Program-made: the position numbers and the translations under genes | In this document: positions 9,272 through 18,905 of the stretch, one piece after another | Layout of the letters: each line of letters starts with the position of its first letter | Numbering within the stretch: the stretch's first letter is position 1 | DNA from: an uncultured Eggerthellaceae bacterium | Lineage (GTDB): Bacteria > Actinomycetota > Coriobacteriia > Coriobacteriales > Eggerthellaceae | Assembly: GCA_934617425.1 (NCBI GenBank) | Contig: CAKTUD010000001.1 | Location: 186,001-250,000, forward strand | Direction of reading: 5' to 3' | DNA: 64,000 nt | The notes under the pieces: generated by a model | What the model saw: only the letters and a program-made list of their open reading frames with translations | Databases searched by the model: none | Told to the model about the DNA's origin: nothing

Positions 9272-10057
9272 TTAGATAAGAGCCATCTGGCTGAGCGTGT
9301 TGTTGTACCAGTTCCTATAATTAGGCGGGCAGTATTTTTGCGCTGCGCCCAGCGAGATCGAGTAGCCGTAGCCGTTTGCCAAACCAGCGACATGCGCGTT
9401 TATGGCATCGTCCCAGTTCGACCAACCAGTATTGCCCCAGCCCCACGCATTGTGCGACTTAAAGCAAATCAAGCCTTTGCTGCTCTCGGTGTTGGAGATG
9501 GCCGGCGACCAGCGAGGATCGACTTGGTTGTTCCAAGCGGCTTGAGCAAAAACCCGGCCCTTGCCAGCAAGCGGCGAGCCTGCCAGATAATCGTCGATGC
9601 GCGTCGTCCATTCCGCAACGAAAGCTTCTTCGCCTACCGACCAATCGATATCGGGGAGGCTGTTGCCAACCTGAGCATCGTACTTCGCCTGAGCGGCGGT
9701 TGCCGCCTCGATGACGGCGCGCTCGGCCGCAAGGCGAGCCTCCTCGGCTGCGCGCTCTTCTTCTTCGATTGCGGCGATACCCGCCGAGATGTCAGCCGAA
9801 GAAGATACCGTCAAAATGGAAGCCTCATTCACCGTGGCTTCGCTGGCGTTGTCAAATGCACTGGAAGAATCCGAGGTAGTTTTCGATGAAGCTTGCTGCG
9901 TGGCGGCATCGATACCGAATGAATCCCATTCGGACGGACCGTTGTCGGCCGAAGCGATGCTGGTTGCGGCCCACAGAACGACGGCGAGGGACACGACGAC
10001 AACACCCAATGCCATAGCGATGGCGGGGACGCGGCGCGTTGTTGCACGTGTTGTCAT
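9272..10057 (-). CDS. Secreted glucosaminidase/lysozyme-like cell-wall protein
   Basis: A 261-residue exported protein. A short basic N-terminus and a hydrophobic helix (AIAMALGVVVVSLAVVLWAA) form a signal peptide or anchor. A Ser/Thr-rich then Glu/Ala-rich coiled segment at about 70-135 contains EEEERAAEEARLAAER. The C-terminal 125 residues contain FAQAAWNNQVDPRWSPAIS, NTESSKG, HNAWGWGNTGWSNWDDAI and YCPPNYRNWYNN. This is the pattern of a Coriobacteriia domain commonly labelled glucosaminidase- or lysozyme-like. The catalytic assignment is inference; the Glu in NTESSKG is a candidate. The start at 10057 has AAGGG upstream and gives the best signal peptide. Confidence 0.75.
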   Translation of the reverse strand: MTTRATTRRVPAIAMALGVVVVSLAVVLWAATSIASADNGPSEWDSFGIDAATQQASSKTTSDSSSAFDNASEATVNEASILTVSSSADISAGIAAIEEEERAAEEARLAAERAVIEAATAAQAKYDAQVGNSLPDIDWSVGEEAFVAEWTTRIDDYLAGSPLAGKGRVFAQAAWNNQVDPRWSPAISNTESSKGLICFKSHNAWGWGNTGWSNWDDAINAHVAGLANGYGYSISLGAAQKYCPPNYRNWYNNTLSQMALI

Positions 10058-10393
10058 ACCCTTGCTGCCTCTTTTCGCTCGTAAAACTCGTTTTGGCGCA
10101 ACAAGCCCCTGGCCGGCGTGCAACCGGAGACAGCGGAGATGTTTGGTGGATGTTTGCTGTCAGGCAGATGCGCTCAAAGCGCTTTTTCGATACTCGTATT
10201 TTACCGTAGGTGCCTTTGTTGGGCAAAATCTTATGGAGATGAGCGCTACCGGTTATGCGCTTGCATCGTTCGAAATTTTTATTTCACCTGTTCATTTGGC
10301 AGTTTTGGCGATATTGTCAGATGATGAGTTATGGAGACGCTCTCTGGCATCTTTCTTGACCGAGCCGGAACAACAGCTTTTGAAAGGGTTCTC
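10058..10393. other. Divergent intergenic region with no gene seen
   Basis: 336 bases separate two divergent genes. Short reading frames here lack ribosome sites and family resemblance. The region should hold promoters for both neighbours, but no clear -35/-10 pair with correct spacing was found. Confidence 0.6.
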
Positions 10394-11179
10394 ATGGAAC
10401 GAAAAACCGCTTTGATCACGGGAGCCTCGGGCGGCGTGGGATTCGAACTCGCGCATTTGTTTGCGAAAGATGGCTACGACCTGGTGCTTGTCGCCCGCAA
10501 CGAAGACAGGCTCGCAAAAGCTGCCGCGCGGCTGGAATCACAATACGGGATTTCGGCCGTCACATTCGCCTGCGATTTGGCGAAGGCGGAGGCATCGCAA
10601 AGCGTGTTCGCATTTACCGAAATGCATCAAATTGAAGTTGATGCGCTGGTTAACAATGCCGGCTTCGGCTATGACGCCGTGTTCACCGAAAGCGATTTGG
10701 ATCGCCAGCACGACCTTCTGCAGGTGAACAATATGGTGCTCATGGAGCTTTGCCTCCTCTACGGCGAGCAGATGGCAAAGCGAGGGCACGGCGAGATCTT
10801 GAACATCGCCTCGATGGCGGGTTTTATGCCGGGCGCCTACATGGCGACTTACTATGCCTCGAAAGCGTTCGTGCAGTCGTTTAGCCAGGCCCTTCATTCC
10901 GAGCTGGCGGGACACGGCGTGCGCGTGACCGCCCTTTGCCCCGGGCCTTTGCGCACCAACTTTTGGCGAGCAGCCGATGCCGACAAAACCGTTTTGGGGA
11001 ACATGCTTGCCAACCCCGCGCGCGTGGCGGGCGCGGGCTATCGCGCCCTCAAGCGGAACAAGCCTCTATGCATACCGTGGATTTTCCCGCGCATCGTAGT
11101 CTTTTTGGTGCGTTTCCTGCCATATCGCTTTGTCACTTGGTGCACCAAACTTATCCAAAATCCCCGTCAGCAGCATTAG
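10394..11179 (+). CDS. Short-chain dehydrogenase/reductase
   Basis: NAD(P)-dependent oxidoreductase of 261 residues. The cofactor motif TGASGGVGFELA is at about 9-20, NNAGFGYD at about 87-94, and the catalytic Ser (IASMAGF) and YYASKAF (YxxxK) follow. The start is preceded by GAAAGGG and places the Rossmann motif at the usual distance. Arg and Lys residues in the first turn favour NADP. The C-terminus adds about 40 residues with a hydrophobic segment (FPRIVVFLVRFLPYRFVTW). This suggests membrane association, as in the DltE/YqjQ-like subgroup. The substrate is unknown. Confidence 0.88.
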   Translation: MERKTALITGASGGVGFELAHLFAKDGYDLVLVARNEDRLAKAAARLESQYGISAVTFACDLAKAEASQSVFAFTEMHQIEVDALVNNAGFGYDAVFTESDLDRQHDLLQVNNMVLMELCLLYGEQMAKRGHGEILNIASMAGFMPGAYMATYYASKAFVQSFSQALHSELAGHGVRVTALCPGPLRTNFWRAADADKTVLGNMLANPARVAGAGYRALKRNKPLCIPWIFPRIVVFLVRFLPYRFVTWCTKLIQNPRQQH

Positions 11180-11238
11180 GCGCAGCAAAAAAGAAAGCGA
11201 ATCGCCCCACAGCTTATGCGCAGCGCCGCGCTGCCGGC

Positions 11239-12063
11239 CTACAATTTGGGCATGCTGGGACCATGCAACATGAGCCTGCTTGTGCCATCGGGCAGAAGCA
11301 AAACCAGATCGCTTAAATCACCTGGCTCGGCATACGTCGTAAGCGTCGATATGCAAAACAAAAAGAAGAGCGCAATCGCAAAAATGAGCATCGGCGACGC
11401 CTTATGACGAAGCCCTCCCGCAAACAGAAACACCGCCAACAGCAAAAGCGGCCACAGTGCAGCAAAAGCGCTCACCAACGCATGCGGCGAGATAAAACCC
11501 AAGCTCATGGGGGTAACTGTCCAACCCAAGATCACGAAGAGCGCCCCGCCGATATGCCAAAGATCGGCCCACTCACGGGCAATGGGGATTACAATGATTG
11601 CAAAACCCGTGATGATAAGCGCAAGAGGCCACCACTGCCACCACGACGTGCCCTTGATGAACGGTGCTATGGTCTGAGCTACGCCTGCAAACAGTAGAAG
11701 AAGGCCGATGCCCACGATCACGCGCACCGGGGTGTTCATACCTTCGGCAGCAGAGATATCGCTAAGCTCGCCCGATGTGCGCCCACGCGCCTGACTGACG
11801 TCGACATGCCCGTAGTTGGACGAATCGACGTGTTCGGCCTGCACCTCATAAGGCACATAGCCCTCGGGCGAAAGCGGCAATGCGATCCACATCACCACGT
11901 AAATCAAGCCACCCATGCCCGCCGTCGTACACGCGATAAGCACCGCCAAGACGCGAACGACGATGGCATCGAGGTCGAAAAGATCGGCCAAGCCGGCGCA
12001 AACACCGCCGATAAGGCCCGAACGCGACCTGTACAGCCTTCTTTTCGCCTTGCTTTTGCTCAC
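11239..12063 (-). CDS. PspC-domain membrane protein
   Basis: A 274-residue protein starting with GTG, with GGAG upstream. The N-terminal PspC domain (about 8-68) reads RLYRSRSGLIGGVCAGLADLF and continues into a hydrophobic YVVMWIALPL segment. A linker of about 45 polar residues leads to a block of about five membrane helices (about 110-260) resembling the LiaF/DUF5668-type envelope-stress membrane domain. Such proteins monitor cell-envelope stress in actinobacteria. No partner kinase is adjacent. Only 57 bases separate it from the upstream CorC gene, so the two may be cotranscribed. Confidence 0.82.
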   Translation of the reverse strand: MSKSKAKRRLYRSRSGLIGGVCAGLADLFDLDAIVVRVLAVLIACTTAGMGGLIYVVMWIALPLSPEGYVPYEVQAEHVDSSNYGHVDVSQARGRTSGELSDISAAEGMNTPVRVIVGIGLLLLFAGVAQTIAPFIKGTSWWQWWPLALIITGFAIIVIPIAREWADLWHIGGALFVILGWTVTPMSLGFISPHALVSAFAALWPLLLLAVFLFAGGLRHKASPMLIFAIALFFLFCISTLTTYAEPGDLSDLVLLLPDGTSRLMLHGPSMPKL

Positions 12064-12120
12064 CTCGCGCTCCTTAAGCGACGCTTCCTTGCATGCATGC
12101 AGCTCTAATAGTCGAAAACT

Positions 12121-12975
12121 CTATTCTGCGTCTTCTGGGGCATCTGCCTTCGGTTCAGCCTCGCGCGACACACGCAGTTTCTGGATGCGACGCCTGCGCA
12201 TGCTTTGCACCATGAAGCGGAACCCGTTGAGCACGAATTCGTCACCGATGCGAGGCACTGCATCGACAACCGACATCAGCCAACCCGCTATCGTTTCGTA
12301 CTGGTCGGATTCCGTCACCGGAAATCCCAGCTCGCGAGCATCTTCAACCGGAAGACGTCCGTCAACTACCCATTCGCCGGGGGCGCTTTCCACCACGAAA
12401 TCTGCCTGGGCATCGGTTTCATCGATGATCTCGCCCACTATTTCCTCCACGATGTCCTCGACGGTAATTAAACCATCGGTGCCACCGTATTCGTCAACGA
12501 CAACGGCTATCTGTTGCCTGTTTGTTTGCATCTCGGAAAGCAGCGGGAACACATCTTTCGATTCGGGAACGAACAGCGGGCGGAAAGCATAGTCGATAGC
12601 AAGATCGCCGAAACGACCATCCAAAACAGCGGGGATAAGATCTTTGCAATGAACGATGCCGACAATGGAGTCGAGGTCCTCGTGATACACCGGCAAACGC
12701 GAATACCCCGTGCCTTTCACGCGCTCGAGCGCCTGACGCACTGTCTCGGTATCTTCGACCGCCATGATGTCGACACGAGGCGTCATGATCTCGCCCACCG
12801 TCATGTCGTTGAGGCTCAGGATGTCGCCTATCATGCGCTTTTCGTCGTCAAGGAGCTCGTCAGCATCGTCCACCAGCGTCTTTATCTCCTCTTCGGAAAC
12901 TTGCTGGCGCTTTTTGACAAGACCGAATGCGTTTCTGAATCCGCCAAAAAGACCGGAATCGGGTCTGTCGCCCAT
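12121..12975 (-). CDS. CorC/HlyC-type CBS-domain protein without membrane domain
   Basis: A 284-residue soluble protein of the haemolysin/CorC group. A helical N-terminus (EEEIKTLVDDADELLDDEKR) is followed by IMTPRVDIMAVE and a pair of CBS domains (about 60-185), with YSRLPVYHEDLDSIVGIVH and VVVDEYGGTDGLITVEDIVE. The C-terminal transporter-associated domain starts at about 195 (WVVDGRLPVEDARELG). The DUF21 membrane domain of full-length family members is absent. This makes it CorC-like, a type linked to magnesium or cobalt transport regulation. The ribosome site is weak. Confidence 0.88.
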   Translation of the reverse strand: MGDRPDSGLFGGFRNAFGLVKKRQQVSEEEIKTLVDDADELLDDEKRMIGDILSLNDMTVGEIMTPRVDIMAVEDTETVRQALERVKGTGYSRLPVYHEDLDSIVGIVHCKDLIPAVLDGRFGDLAIDYAFRPLFVPESKDVFPLLSEMQTNRQQIAVVVDEYGGTDGLITVEDIVEEIVGEIIDETDAQADFVVESAPGEWVVDGRLPVEDARELGFPVTESDQYETIAGWLMSVVDAVPRIGDEFVLNGFRFMVQSMRRRRIQKLRVSREAEPKADAPEDAE

Positions 12976-13141
12976 GTTTAGTCATCACCGCTTTAGCAAT
13001 CTGACGCGAAGCGTCGTTGAAATCATTATCTTTCAACTGTAGCATAGCGCAGCAAAATAGCCGCAACCTGGCGGCTATTGTAAGGAATCCTTTGCTTTGA
13101 ATGTCCGCAACTCGAGCCCGCGCTTCGCCTGGACTCGACAG

Positions 13142-14233
13142 CTATCGGTAATATCGATAATAGGCCGCGCAGGACCCCTCGGAAGAAACCATGCAGGGGC
13201 CAACGGGATTCTCGGGCGTGCACACCTTGTCGAACAGCGGGCACTCATTAGGGGCGATAACGCTGCGCAAGACATCGCCGCAGCGGCAGCCGCGCGGGTC
13301 TTTCGTCGGCTCTACCTGAGGCTGGAAACGTGCAATAGCATCGAACTGCGAGAATTCGGGTTTTAGCTTGTAGCCAGAATCGGGGATAGGTCCCAGTCCG
13401 CGCCACGTGGCGGTACATGTGTCGAAAACGTCGTTTATGATCTTTTGCGCTACGGGATTTCCCTCGGCACGCACGCCGCGCTCGTAGGCGATCTCTATCT
13501 CGGCACGACCTTCGTGCAGCTGTCTCATAAGCATGGCGATGCCCTGAAGCACGTCAACAGCTTCGAAACCAGTAACGACACCGGGGATGTGGTACTTCTC
13601 GGCCAAGAACTTGTAAATGCCGATACCCGTGATGGTGCTTACATGACCGGGCAAGATAAGCGCATCGAGCTGCACGCTCGGGTCGTTCACGATTGCTTCC
13701 AGAGCCCCCGGCATGTTCTTATGCGCGGCATACACCGTGAAATTCTTCAAACCCAAAGCCTTTGCACGATAAATAGCCATCGCAACCAACGGCGTGGTGG
13801 TCTCGAACCCCACGCCCACGAAGACAACTTGGCGGTCGGGATTGTCTTGCGCGATCTTCAAGGCGTCCAGCGGCGAATAGCAAATGCGCACGTCGCGGCC
13901 CTGCGCCTGCTCGTTAAGCAGGCTCGAGGTAGAACCAGGCACGCGAGTCATGTCGCCGAACGTGGTGATGATGACGTCGGGGACGCGGCACAACGCTATG
14001 ACGGTGTCGATATCGTGGTTGGAAGTCACGCACACCGGGCAACCTGGGCCGGAAGCCAAACGCACGCCTTCGGGCATGAGATTGCGGATACCGTTGCGCG
14101 CGATGGCGACAGTATGCGTGCCGCATACCTCCATAAGCGTCGCATGCTCGGGAGCAAGCACCTGGATGGTCTCCACCAGCTTGCGTGCAAGCTTCGGGTC
14201 TTTGAATTGATCGAGTTCCTTTGCCAGATCCAT
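13142..14233 (-). CDS. hypD: Hydrogenase maturation protein HypD
   Basis: Iron-sulfur protein that, with HypC, builds the Fe(CN)2CO moiety of [NiFe]-hydrogenases; 363 residues, normal length. Family landmarks are MEVCGTHTVAIARNGIR, SGPGCPVCVTS, and the C-terminal Cys-rich region with RGCRCGDVLRS, ECPLFDKVC and GPCMVSSEGSCAAYYRY. These cysteines bind the cluster. It follows hypC by 6 bases and is last in a hypF-hypC-hypD order. The gene expected next, hypE, is not here. Confidence 0.97.
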   Translation of the reverse strand: MDLAKELDQFKDPKLARKLVETIQVLAPEHATLMEVCGTHTVAIARNGIRNLMPEGVRLASGPGCPVCVTSNHDIDTVIALCRVPDVIITTFGDMTRVPGSTSSLLNEQAQGRDVRICYSPLDALKIAQDNPDRQVVFVGVGFETTTPLVAMAIYRAKALGLKNFTVYAAHKNMPGALEAIVNDPSVQLDALILPGHVSTITGIGIYKFLAEKYHIPGVVTGFEAVDVLQGIAMLMRQLHEGRAEIEIAYERGVRAEGNPVAQKIINDVFDTCTATWRGLGPIPDSGYKLKPEFSQFDAIARFQPQVEPTKDPRGCRCGDVLRSVIAPNECPLFDKVCTPENPVGPCMVSSEGSCAAYYRYYR

Positions 14234-14239
14234 GATTGC

Positions 14240-14542
14240 CTACGCTTCTGTACCGGCAGCCGCATGAGAGCCGCCCACGGTACACACTTCTTCGGCAACA
14301 GCGGGGTTGAACAAGGGATCGTCGACCATGTCGGCCATTTCCTGAATAAGCGAAAGCGTCTCGTTGGCGAATTCAGCGCTTACCACCTCGATGGCGAATC
14401 CCGCATGGACGAGCACGAAATCGCCCACTTTCGCATCGGGGGTAAGATCAAGCGCAACATCGCGCGTAGCACCGCTAGCACTTACCGTTGCCATTTGGTT
14501 GTCTTTCATCGCCACGATTTCCATAGGGATGGCAAGGCACAT
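14240..14542 (-). CDS. hypC: Hydrogenase maturation chaperone HypC
   Basis: Small chaperone that carries the iron centre from HypD to the large hydrogenase subunit. It begins MCLAIPMEIV, with the essential Cys2 of the family, and contains GDFVLVHAGFAIEVV. At 100 residues it is slightly longer than usual because of an acidic, Ala/Gly-rich tail. AAGGAAGAAGG precedes the start. It is translationally close to hypD. Confidence 0.96.
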   Translation of the reverse strand: MCLAIPMEIVAMKDNQMATVSASGATRDVALDLTPDAKVGDFVLVHAGFAIEVVSAEFANETLSLIQEMADMVDDPLFNPAVAEEVCTVGGSHAAAGTEA

Positions 14543-14682
14543 AACAAGCCTTCTTCCTTATCGCCCGCCGCGCGAAGCGGCTTTTCCTTTTGTTGCCGAT
14601 GCTAACACGTGCAGGTGTTACGCAACCCCCTCATTCGTGTTACGGCTCGTTTCGGTCGGCGGCAGTTAAGCTGCGAGCGCGA

Positions 14683-17115
14683 TCAGTCGTCTTTTCCGGA
14701 AACCCGCGCCGCTGCGACAACCGCCTGTCCATAGGAGATGCATCCGTCGTTTGGCGGCAAATCCTTGTTCAGCGCCACGGTGAATCCCAAAGCTCCCAAA
14801 CGCGCAGACGCGTTTTCGACCAAATAACGGTTCATGAACACGCCGCCCGAAAGCGCCACGGTCGTAAGACCGTAAAGCGCATTAGCAAGTTGGGCTATCG
14901 TCTCGATGGCGCAAACGAAGGCGTTGTGGAAACGCAGCGAGATCACCGAAGCAGGAACCCCCGCAACTTTGTCATCTAGCATGGCCTTGAAGGTGCTTGC
15001 GGGATCGAGCAGCAGAACCGACGTGTCAAGCGCCGTGCTGCCTTCCGTGGCCGAATTCTTCACCACGCCGATGGCATAGCGTTCGGCAACGTCGGCGGCT
15101 TCTTGCGAGGCTGGCGCATAGGTGTCGACCTCGGCACGCACGGCATCGAGCATGATGGCCGGCTCACCTTCGTAACTAGGCTGCACGCATACACCCAAGA
15201 GCGCGGCGGCGGCATCGAACAAACGCCCCACCGACGAGGTGAACGGCACGTTCAGCCCGCGCTCGATCATCTGGTCGCATACCGAGCTCTCCGCCCCAAG
15301 GGCAGCGACGGCATCGCTTGCACCCGGATGTCCCAGCAAATCGAACGCCCAAAGAACACCATAAGCCATACGAAGAGGACGTTTTACCGCAGCAGCCCCG
15401 CCGGGCATGGGCACGTAAACGAAGTTGGCGAAACGCTCGAACGTCTGCCTGTTGGCCAGAAGAACCTCGCCGCCCCAGATGTTCCCATCGGCACCATAGC
15501 CCGTGCCGTCAAAGGCGATACCGCATACGGCGTCGGTTATGCCATGCTCGCCCAAAATCGAAGCGACGTGCGCATGATGATGCTGAACCTCATACACCGG
15601 CAGCCCCTGCACATGCGCCCATTTGGAAGCGAGGTATTCGGGGTGTTGGTCGCATGCAACAACCGCAGGCGAAAGCTCGAAAAGATTCTCGAAGCGCGCC
15701 TTCGAATCGAGCCATGCATCGTAGATATCGGCGTTTTCCATGTCGCCGATATGCTGGGAGACGAACGTCTGCTTGCCGCGCGTGATCGCGAAGGTGTTCT
15801 TTTGCTCGGAGCCGGCCGCGAAAATGCTCGGCGCATCTTCTGCTCGGACGGAATCGACAAGTGGCGCAGGCGCAAATCCTCGCGCACGACGAATGAACTG
15901 CACGGCTTCCAAAGGATTGCCGCCCTCGTCCGCGCCCCCCACATGAAGCACACGCAGCACCGAATCGTCATAGCGTGCGCGAATGGCTCGATCGTTGCCC
16001 AAAAACGCGTCCGCGATACCCGACAAGCGCGCATAAGCTTGGCCATCGTCGGTGACGATAGGCTCATCATGGACGTTTCCCGAAGTCATGACCAGCATGC
16101 CAGCACCACCGGCGGCAATGAAGTCGTGCAGGAGCAGATGCTGAACGGGCGTCGCCGGAAGCATCACCCCCAGTTCGGGTAGACGATCGGCCAAGCCGGC
16201 GGCAAGCACGACGTCGGAGCGTTTGCGCAAAAGGACAATCGGCCTTTCGGGCGATTGTAACAGCTGCTGCTCGACAGCGTCTGCTTGGCAAACCTCGCAA
16301 GCGGCATCGGTATCGCGAACCATCACGGCAAAAGCTTTGCCATCGCGGTGCTTGCGACGTCGCAGCTCGGTCAAAGTCATTTCGTTAGAGGCATCGCACA
16401 CCAAATGAAAGCCGCCCAAGCCCTTCACTGCAAGAATCTTTCCTGCCCGCAGCAATTCTGCCGCCCGCGCGAAGATAGCATCGCTTTCCTCACGCGTCAT
16501 ACCCCAGGAAACCTCGCCTATCGCGCCGTCGTCATCTCTCTCGCACCAGCTGACATGCGGGCCGCATTCAAAACAAGCATCGGGTTGGGCGTGAAAACGC
16601 CTGTCAGCAGGATCAGCATATTCGCGCGCGCAATCGGGGCACATCTCAAATGCCGCCATCGAGGTAGCCGCGCGATCATAAGGCAGCTTGTCGATGATGG
16701 TGAACCGCGGCCCGCAATTGGTGCAATTGATGAACGGATAGCGATATCGCCTATTCGTAGGATCAAAAAGTTCGCGCGCACAATCATCGCACGTAGCGAG
16801 ATCAGGAGAAACCAGGGTGGTCTCCGCAGTTTGAGCATCGTCAGAAAAGCGAATCTCAAAATCGGTGCAGCCCAAAAGCGGCACCTCTTTCATCGTGATG
16901 CGTTCGACCCGCGCGGCCACTGGAGCGTTATCGGATATCTCCATAACGAACTGGTCGAGCAGATCGCCTTCGCCCTCGGCGTGAATGAAGACACCGTCCA
17001 CGGCGTTGAGAACCCAGCCCTTTATCAGGTAATGTTTGGCCAAACGATAGACAAAGGGGCGGAAACCCACCCCTTGTACAATACCTTTGACATTGATATC
17101 GAGTGCTTCGATCAT
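14683..17115 (-). CDS. hypF: Carbamoyltransferase HypF
   Basis: Makes the cyanide ligands of [NiFe]-hydrogenase from carbamoyl phosphate. All expected domains are present in about 810 residues. An acylphosphatase domain comes first (GIVQGVGFRPFVYRLA), then two zinc-finger pairs (CDDC..CTNC and CPDC..CFEC). YrdC-like (KGLGGFHLVCDA, LRRRKHRDGKAFAVM) and Kae1-like (HHHAHVASILGEHG, CGIAFDGTGYG) domains follow. The ATG at 17115 is used; in-frame GTG at 17124 and TTG at 17118 are alternatives, and none has a strong ribosome site. It starts 26 bases after the pgi stop, so readthrough from pgi is possible. The 140-base gap to hypC may hold a separate promoter. Confidence 0.96.
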   Translation of the reverse strand: MIEALDINVKGIVQGVGFRPFVYRLAKHYLIKGWVLNAVDGVFIHAEGEGDLLDQFVMEISDNAPVAARVERITMKEVPLLGCTDFEIRFSDDAQTAETTLVSPDLATCDDCARELFDPTNRRYRYPFINCTNCGPRFTIIDKLPYDRAATSMAAFEMCPDCAREYADPADRRFHAQPDACFECGPHVSWCERDDDGAIGEVSWGMTREESDAIFARAAELLRAGKILAVKGLGGFHLVCDASNEMTLTELRRRKHRDGKAFAVMVRDTDAACEVCQADAVEQQLLQSPERPIVLLRKRSDVVLAAGLADRLPELGVMLPATPVQHLLLHDFIAAGGAGMLVMTSGNVHDEPIVTDDGQAYARLSGIADAFLGNDRAIRARYDDSVLRVLHVGGADEGGNPLEAVQFIRRARGFAPAPLVDSVRAEDAPSIFAAGSEQKNTFAITRGKQTFVSQHIGDMENADIYDAWLDSKARFENLFELSPAVVACDQHPEYLASKWAHVQGLPVYEVQHHHAHVASILGEHGITDAVCGIAFDGTGYGADGNIWGGEVLLANRQTFERFANFVYVPMPGGAAAVKRPLRMAYGVLWAFDLLGHPGASDAVAALGAESSVCDQMIERGLNVPFTSSVGRLFDAAAALLGVCVQPSYEGEPAIMLDAVRAEVDTYAPASQEAADVAERYAIGVVKNSATEGSTALDTSVLLLDPASTFKAMLDDKVAGVPASVISLRFHNAFVCAIETIAQLANALYGLTTVALSGGVFMNRYLVENASARLGALGFTVALNKDLPPNDGCISYGQAVVAAARVSGKDD

Positions 17116-17141
17116 CAACCCCACGCTTTCGCTATTTTGCT

Positions 17142-18866
17142 TTATGCGTTTCTTTTCGCAACGATCTCCTCGAGAACGTGCTGCACTGCTTCGTTGAGAG
17201 CCCGCAGCGTAACGCCGGCGTTGTCGGGAAGATGCAGATGCACCGCACGACGTCCGCGCGAGGCAAGCGTCACCAAGTCGCCCGAGGCCTGCGCTTTGGA
17301 AAGCGAACCCAGACTATCGGCAGCTTCGCCCGCAAGCGGGATATCCTTTACCTCGTCGGCCGACAAGATAAGAAAGACGCCGTTGTTGGCACCGCCCTTT
17401 TGCAGCTGACCGGTGGAGTGCAGATAGCGCGGCCCCACCTCCAAGCAAGAAACGACGCCCAACTTCGCAGCCACGTTGTGGCGGATATTCTCCAACGACT
17501 CGCGGCGCCACTCGCCTGTATAGGGCAAGAACGCGTTCAGAGCAAAGAAATCGCCCGGCTTGACGCTGTCGAAAAGCTGATAAAGCGCATCTTTGATGGT
17601 AGTCGCGCTCTTGAAGCACGGCGCGAGCTCAACCTCGGCATCACCCATCTGCAGATCGCCGATGAAGTTCTCGACGATGTCAGGCTCGGGATGACCGTCT
17701 TTCAGGATGTCCAAAACCGCAGCCTTAGCCGAAGCGACATCGGGCTGGTCGAACGGGCAGATTTTCATCAGATAGCCGCACATGGCGATGGCGTATTCCC
17801 ACATCACGAAGTGCTCGGCAAGCTCTTCAACCGAATCGATCTTGAAATTCAGTCGCGGGATGGTTGCATCGACGTACGAAAGACTCATCTCGAAGTTTTT
17901 GAGCTCGTCCCAAAGGTCGTTTTTCGTCTGATACATAATCACGCTACGATCGCCAGGATCATGCGTCAGGTTGAGAGAATCGACCTCGATGTTGGGCAGG
18001 ATGCCCTTGCCTTCTTTTCCGAGGCTCTCGGCAACCAGCTGCTCGATCCAAAGTCCCAAAACGCGGCCGCGCTTTTGCGTGAGAAAACACACCTTGTCAC
18101 GGCCGTTCGCGTAGCCGTCGTAAAGGAAAGCCGCCAGCGTGATCGCCGGGTTGTCGATGGAGTCTTCGCTGCAAGCCTTCTCGGCAGCCACCGCGCACTC
18201 GATCATCCGGTCGATGTCGATGCCCACCAAAGCTGCCGGCAACAAGCCGAAAACCGAAAGCGCCGAATAGCGCCCGCCAACCGTGGGCTCGCCATAAAAC
18301 AAGCCCAGCCAACCTTCGTCATTTGCCTTTTGGGCAAGCGCCGAGCCCGGATCGGTAATGGCAATCAGATGACGCGGAATCTCGTCCTCAGGCATAAGTG
18401 TAGCCAAAATATCGCGAATAGCGCTCATAATTAGGCGCGGCTCGATAGTGCCGCCGCTCTTGGACGAGTGGATGAACACCGTATGGGCAGGATCGATCTC
18501 CGAGAACAACGCGCGCAAACGCACCGGCGAATCGGAATCGATCGTGCGGAACTGGATGTTGGTCCCGTCCATCTTGTTGTACTTGGTAATGGTCATAGAC
18601 GCCTGCGTCGAGCCGCCTTGGCCCACCAGGACAACCGTTTTCAGGCCGCCGGCAATCTGCTCGGCGGCAAAAGACTTGATCTCGTCAAGTGGACAAGGCG
18701 GATTGCTGGCCAAATCGGTCCAGCCCATGAAGTTTTTCGCGAACTCCTGCGCATTGTCCGAAAAATCGTAGAGCGTATCATCCTTCGCGAAGATACGGCT
18801 GGCAACGCAATCTTTCACCAGCGTCTTGCTCGAAGGGTATAGCTTTTCCATCTCTAGGGAAATCAT
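17142..18866 (-). CDS. pgi: Glucose-6-phosphate isomerase
   Basis: Interconverts glucose 6-phosphate and fructose 6-phosphate; 574 residues. The sugar-phosphate-binding segments VLVGQGGSTQAS and FIHSSKSGGTIEP match the long bacterial form, as do GGRYSALSVFGLLP and the catalytic Glu region (IEQLVAESLGKEGKG). The start has AAGAAGG four bases upstream; a second ATG five codons later is possible. In an organism of this kind it more likely serves gluconeogenesis and cell-wall sugar supply, which is inference. Confidence 0.95.
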   Translation of the reverse strand: MISLEMEKLYPSSKTLVKDCVASRIFAKDDTLYDFSDNAQEFAKNFMGWTDLASNPPCPLDEIKSFAAEQIAGGLKTVVLVGQGGSTQASMTITKYNKMDGTNIQFRTIDSDSPVRLRALFSEIDPAHTVFIHSSKSGGTIEPRLIMSAIRDILATLMPEDEIPRHLIAITDPGSALAQKANDEGWLGLFYGEPTVGGRYSALSVFGLLPAALVGIDIDRMIECAVAAEKACSEDSIDNPAITLAAFLYDGYANGRDKVCFLTQKRGRVLGLWIEQLVAESLGKEGKGILPNIEVDSLNLTHDPGDRSVIMYQTKNDLWDELKNFEMSLSYVDATIPRLNFKIDSVEELAEHFVMWEYAIAMCGYLMKICPFDQPDVASAKAAVLDILKDGHPEPDIVENFIGDLQMGDAEVELAPCFKSATTIKDALYQLFDSVKPGDFFALNAFLPYTGEWRRESLENIRHNVAAKLGVVSCLEVGPRYLHSTGQLQKGGANNGVFLILSADEVKDIPLAGEAADSLGSLSKAQASGDLVTLASRGRRAVHLHLPDNAGVTLRALNEAVQHVLEEIVAKRNA

Positions 18867-18905
18867 AATACCTTCTTGGGTTGGTTTGCAGAATCGCGGC
18901 GCGCG

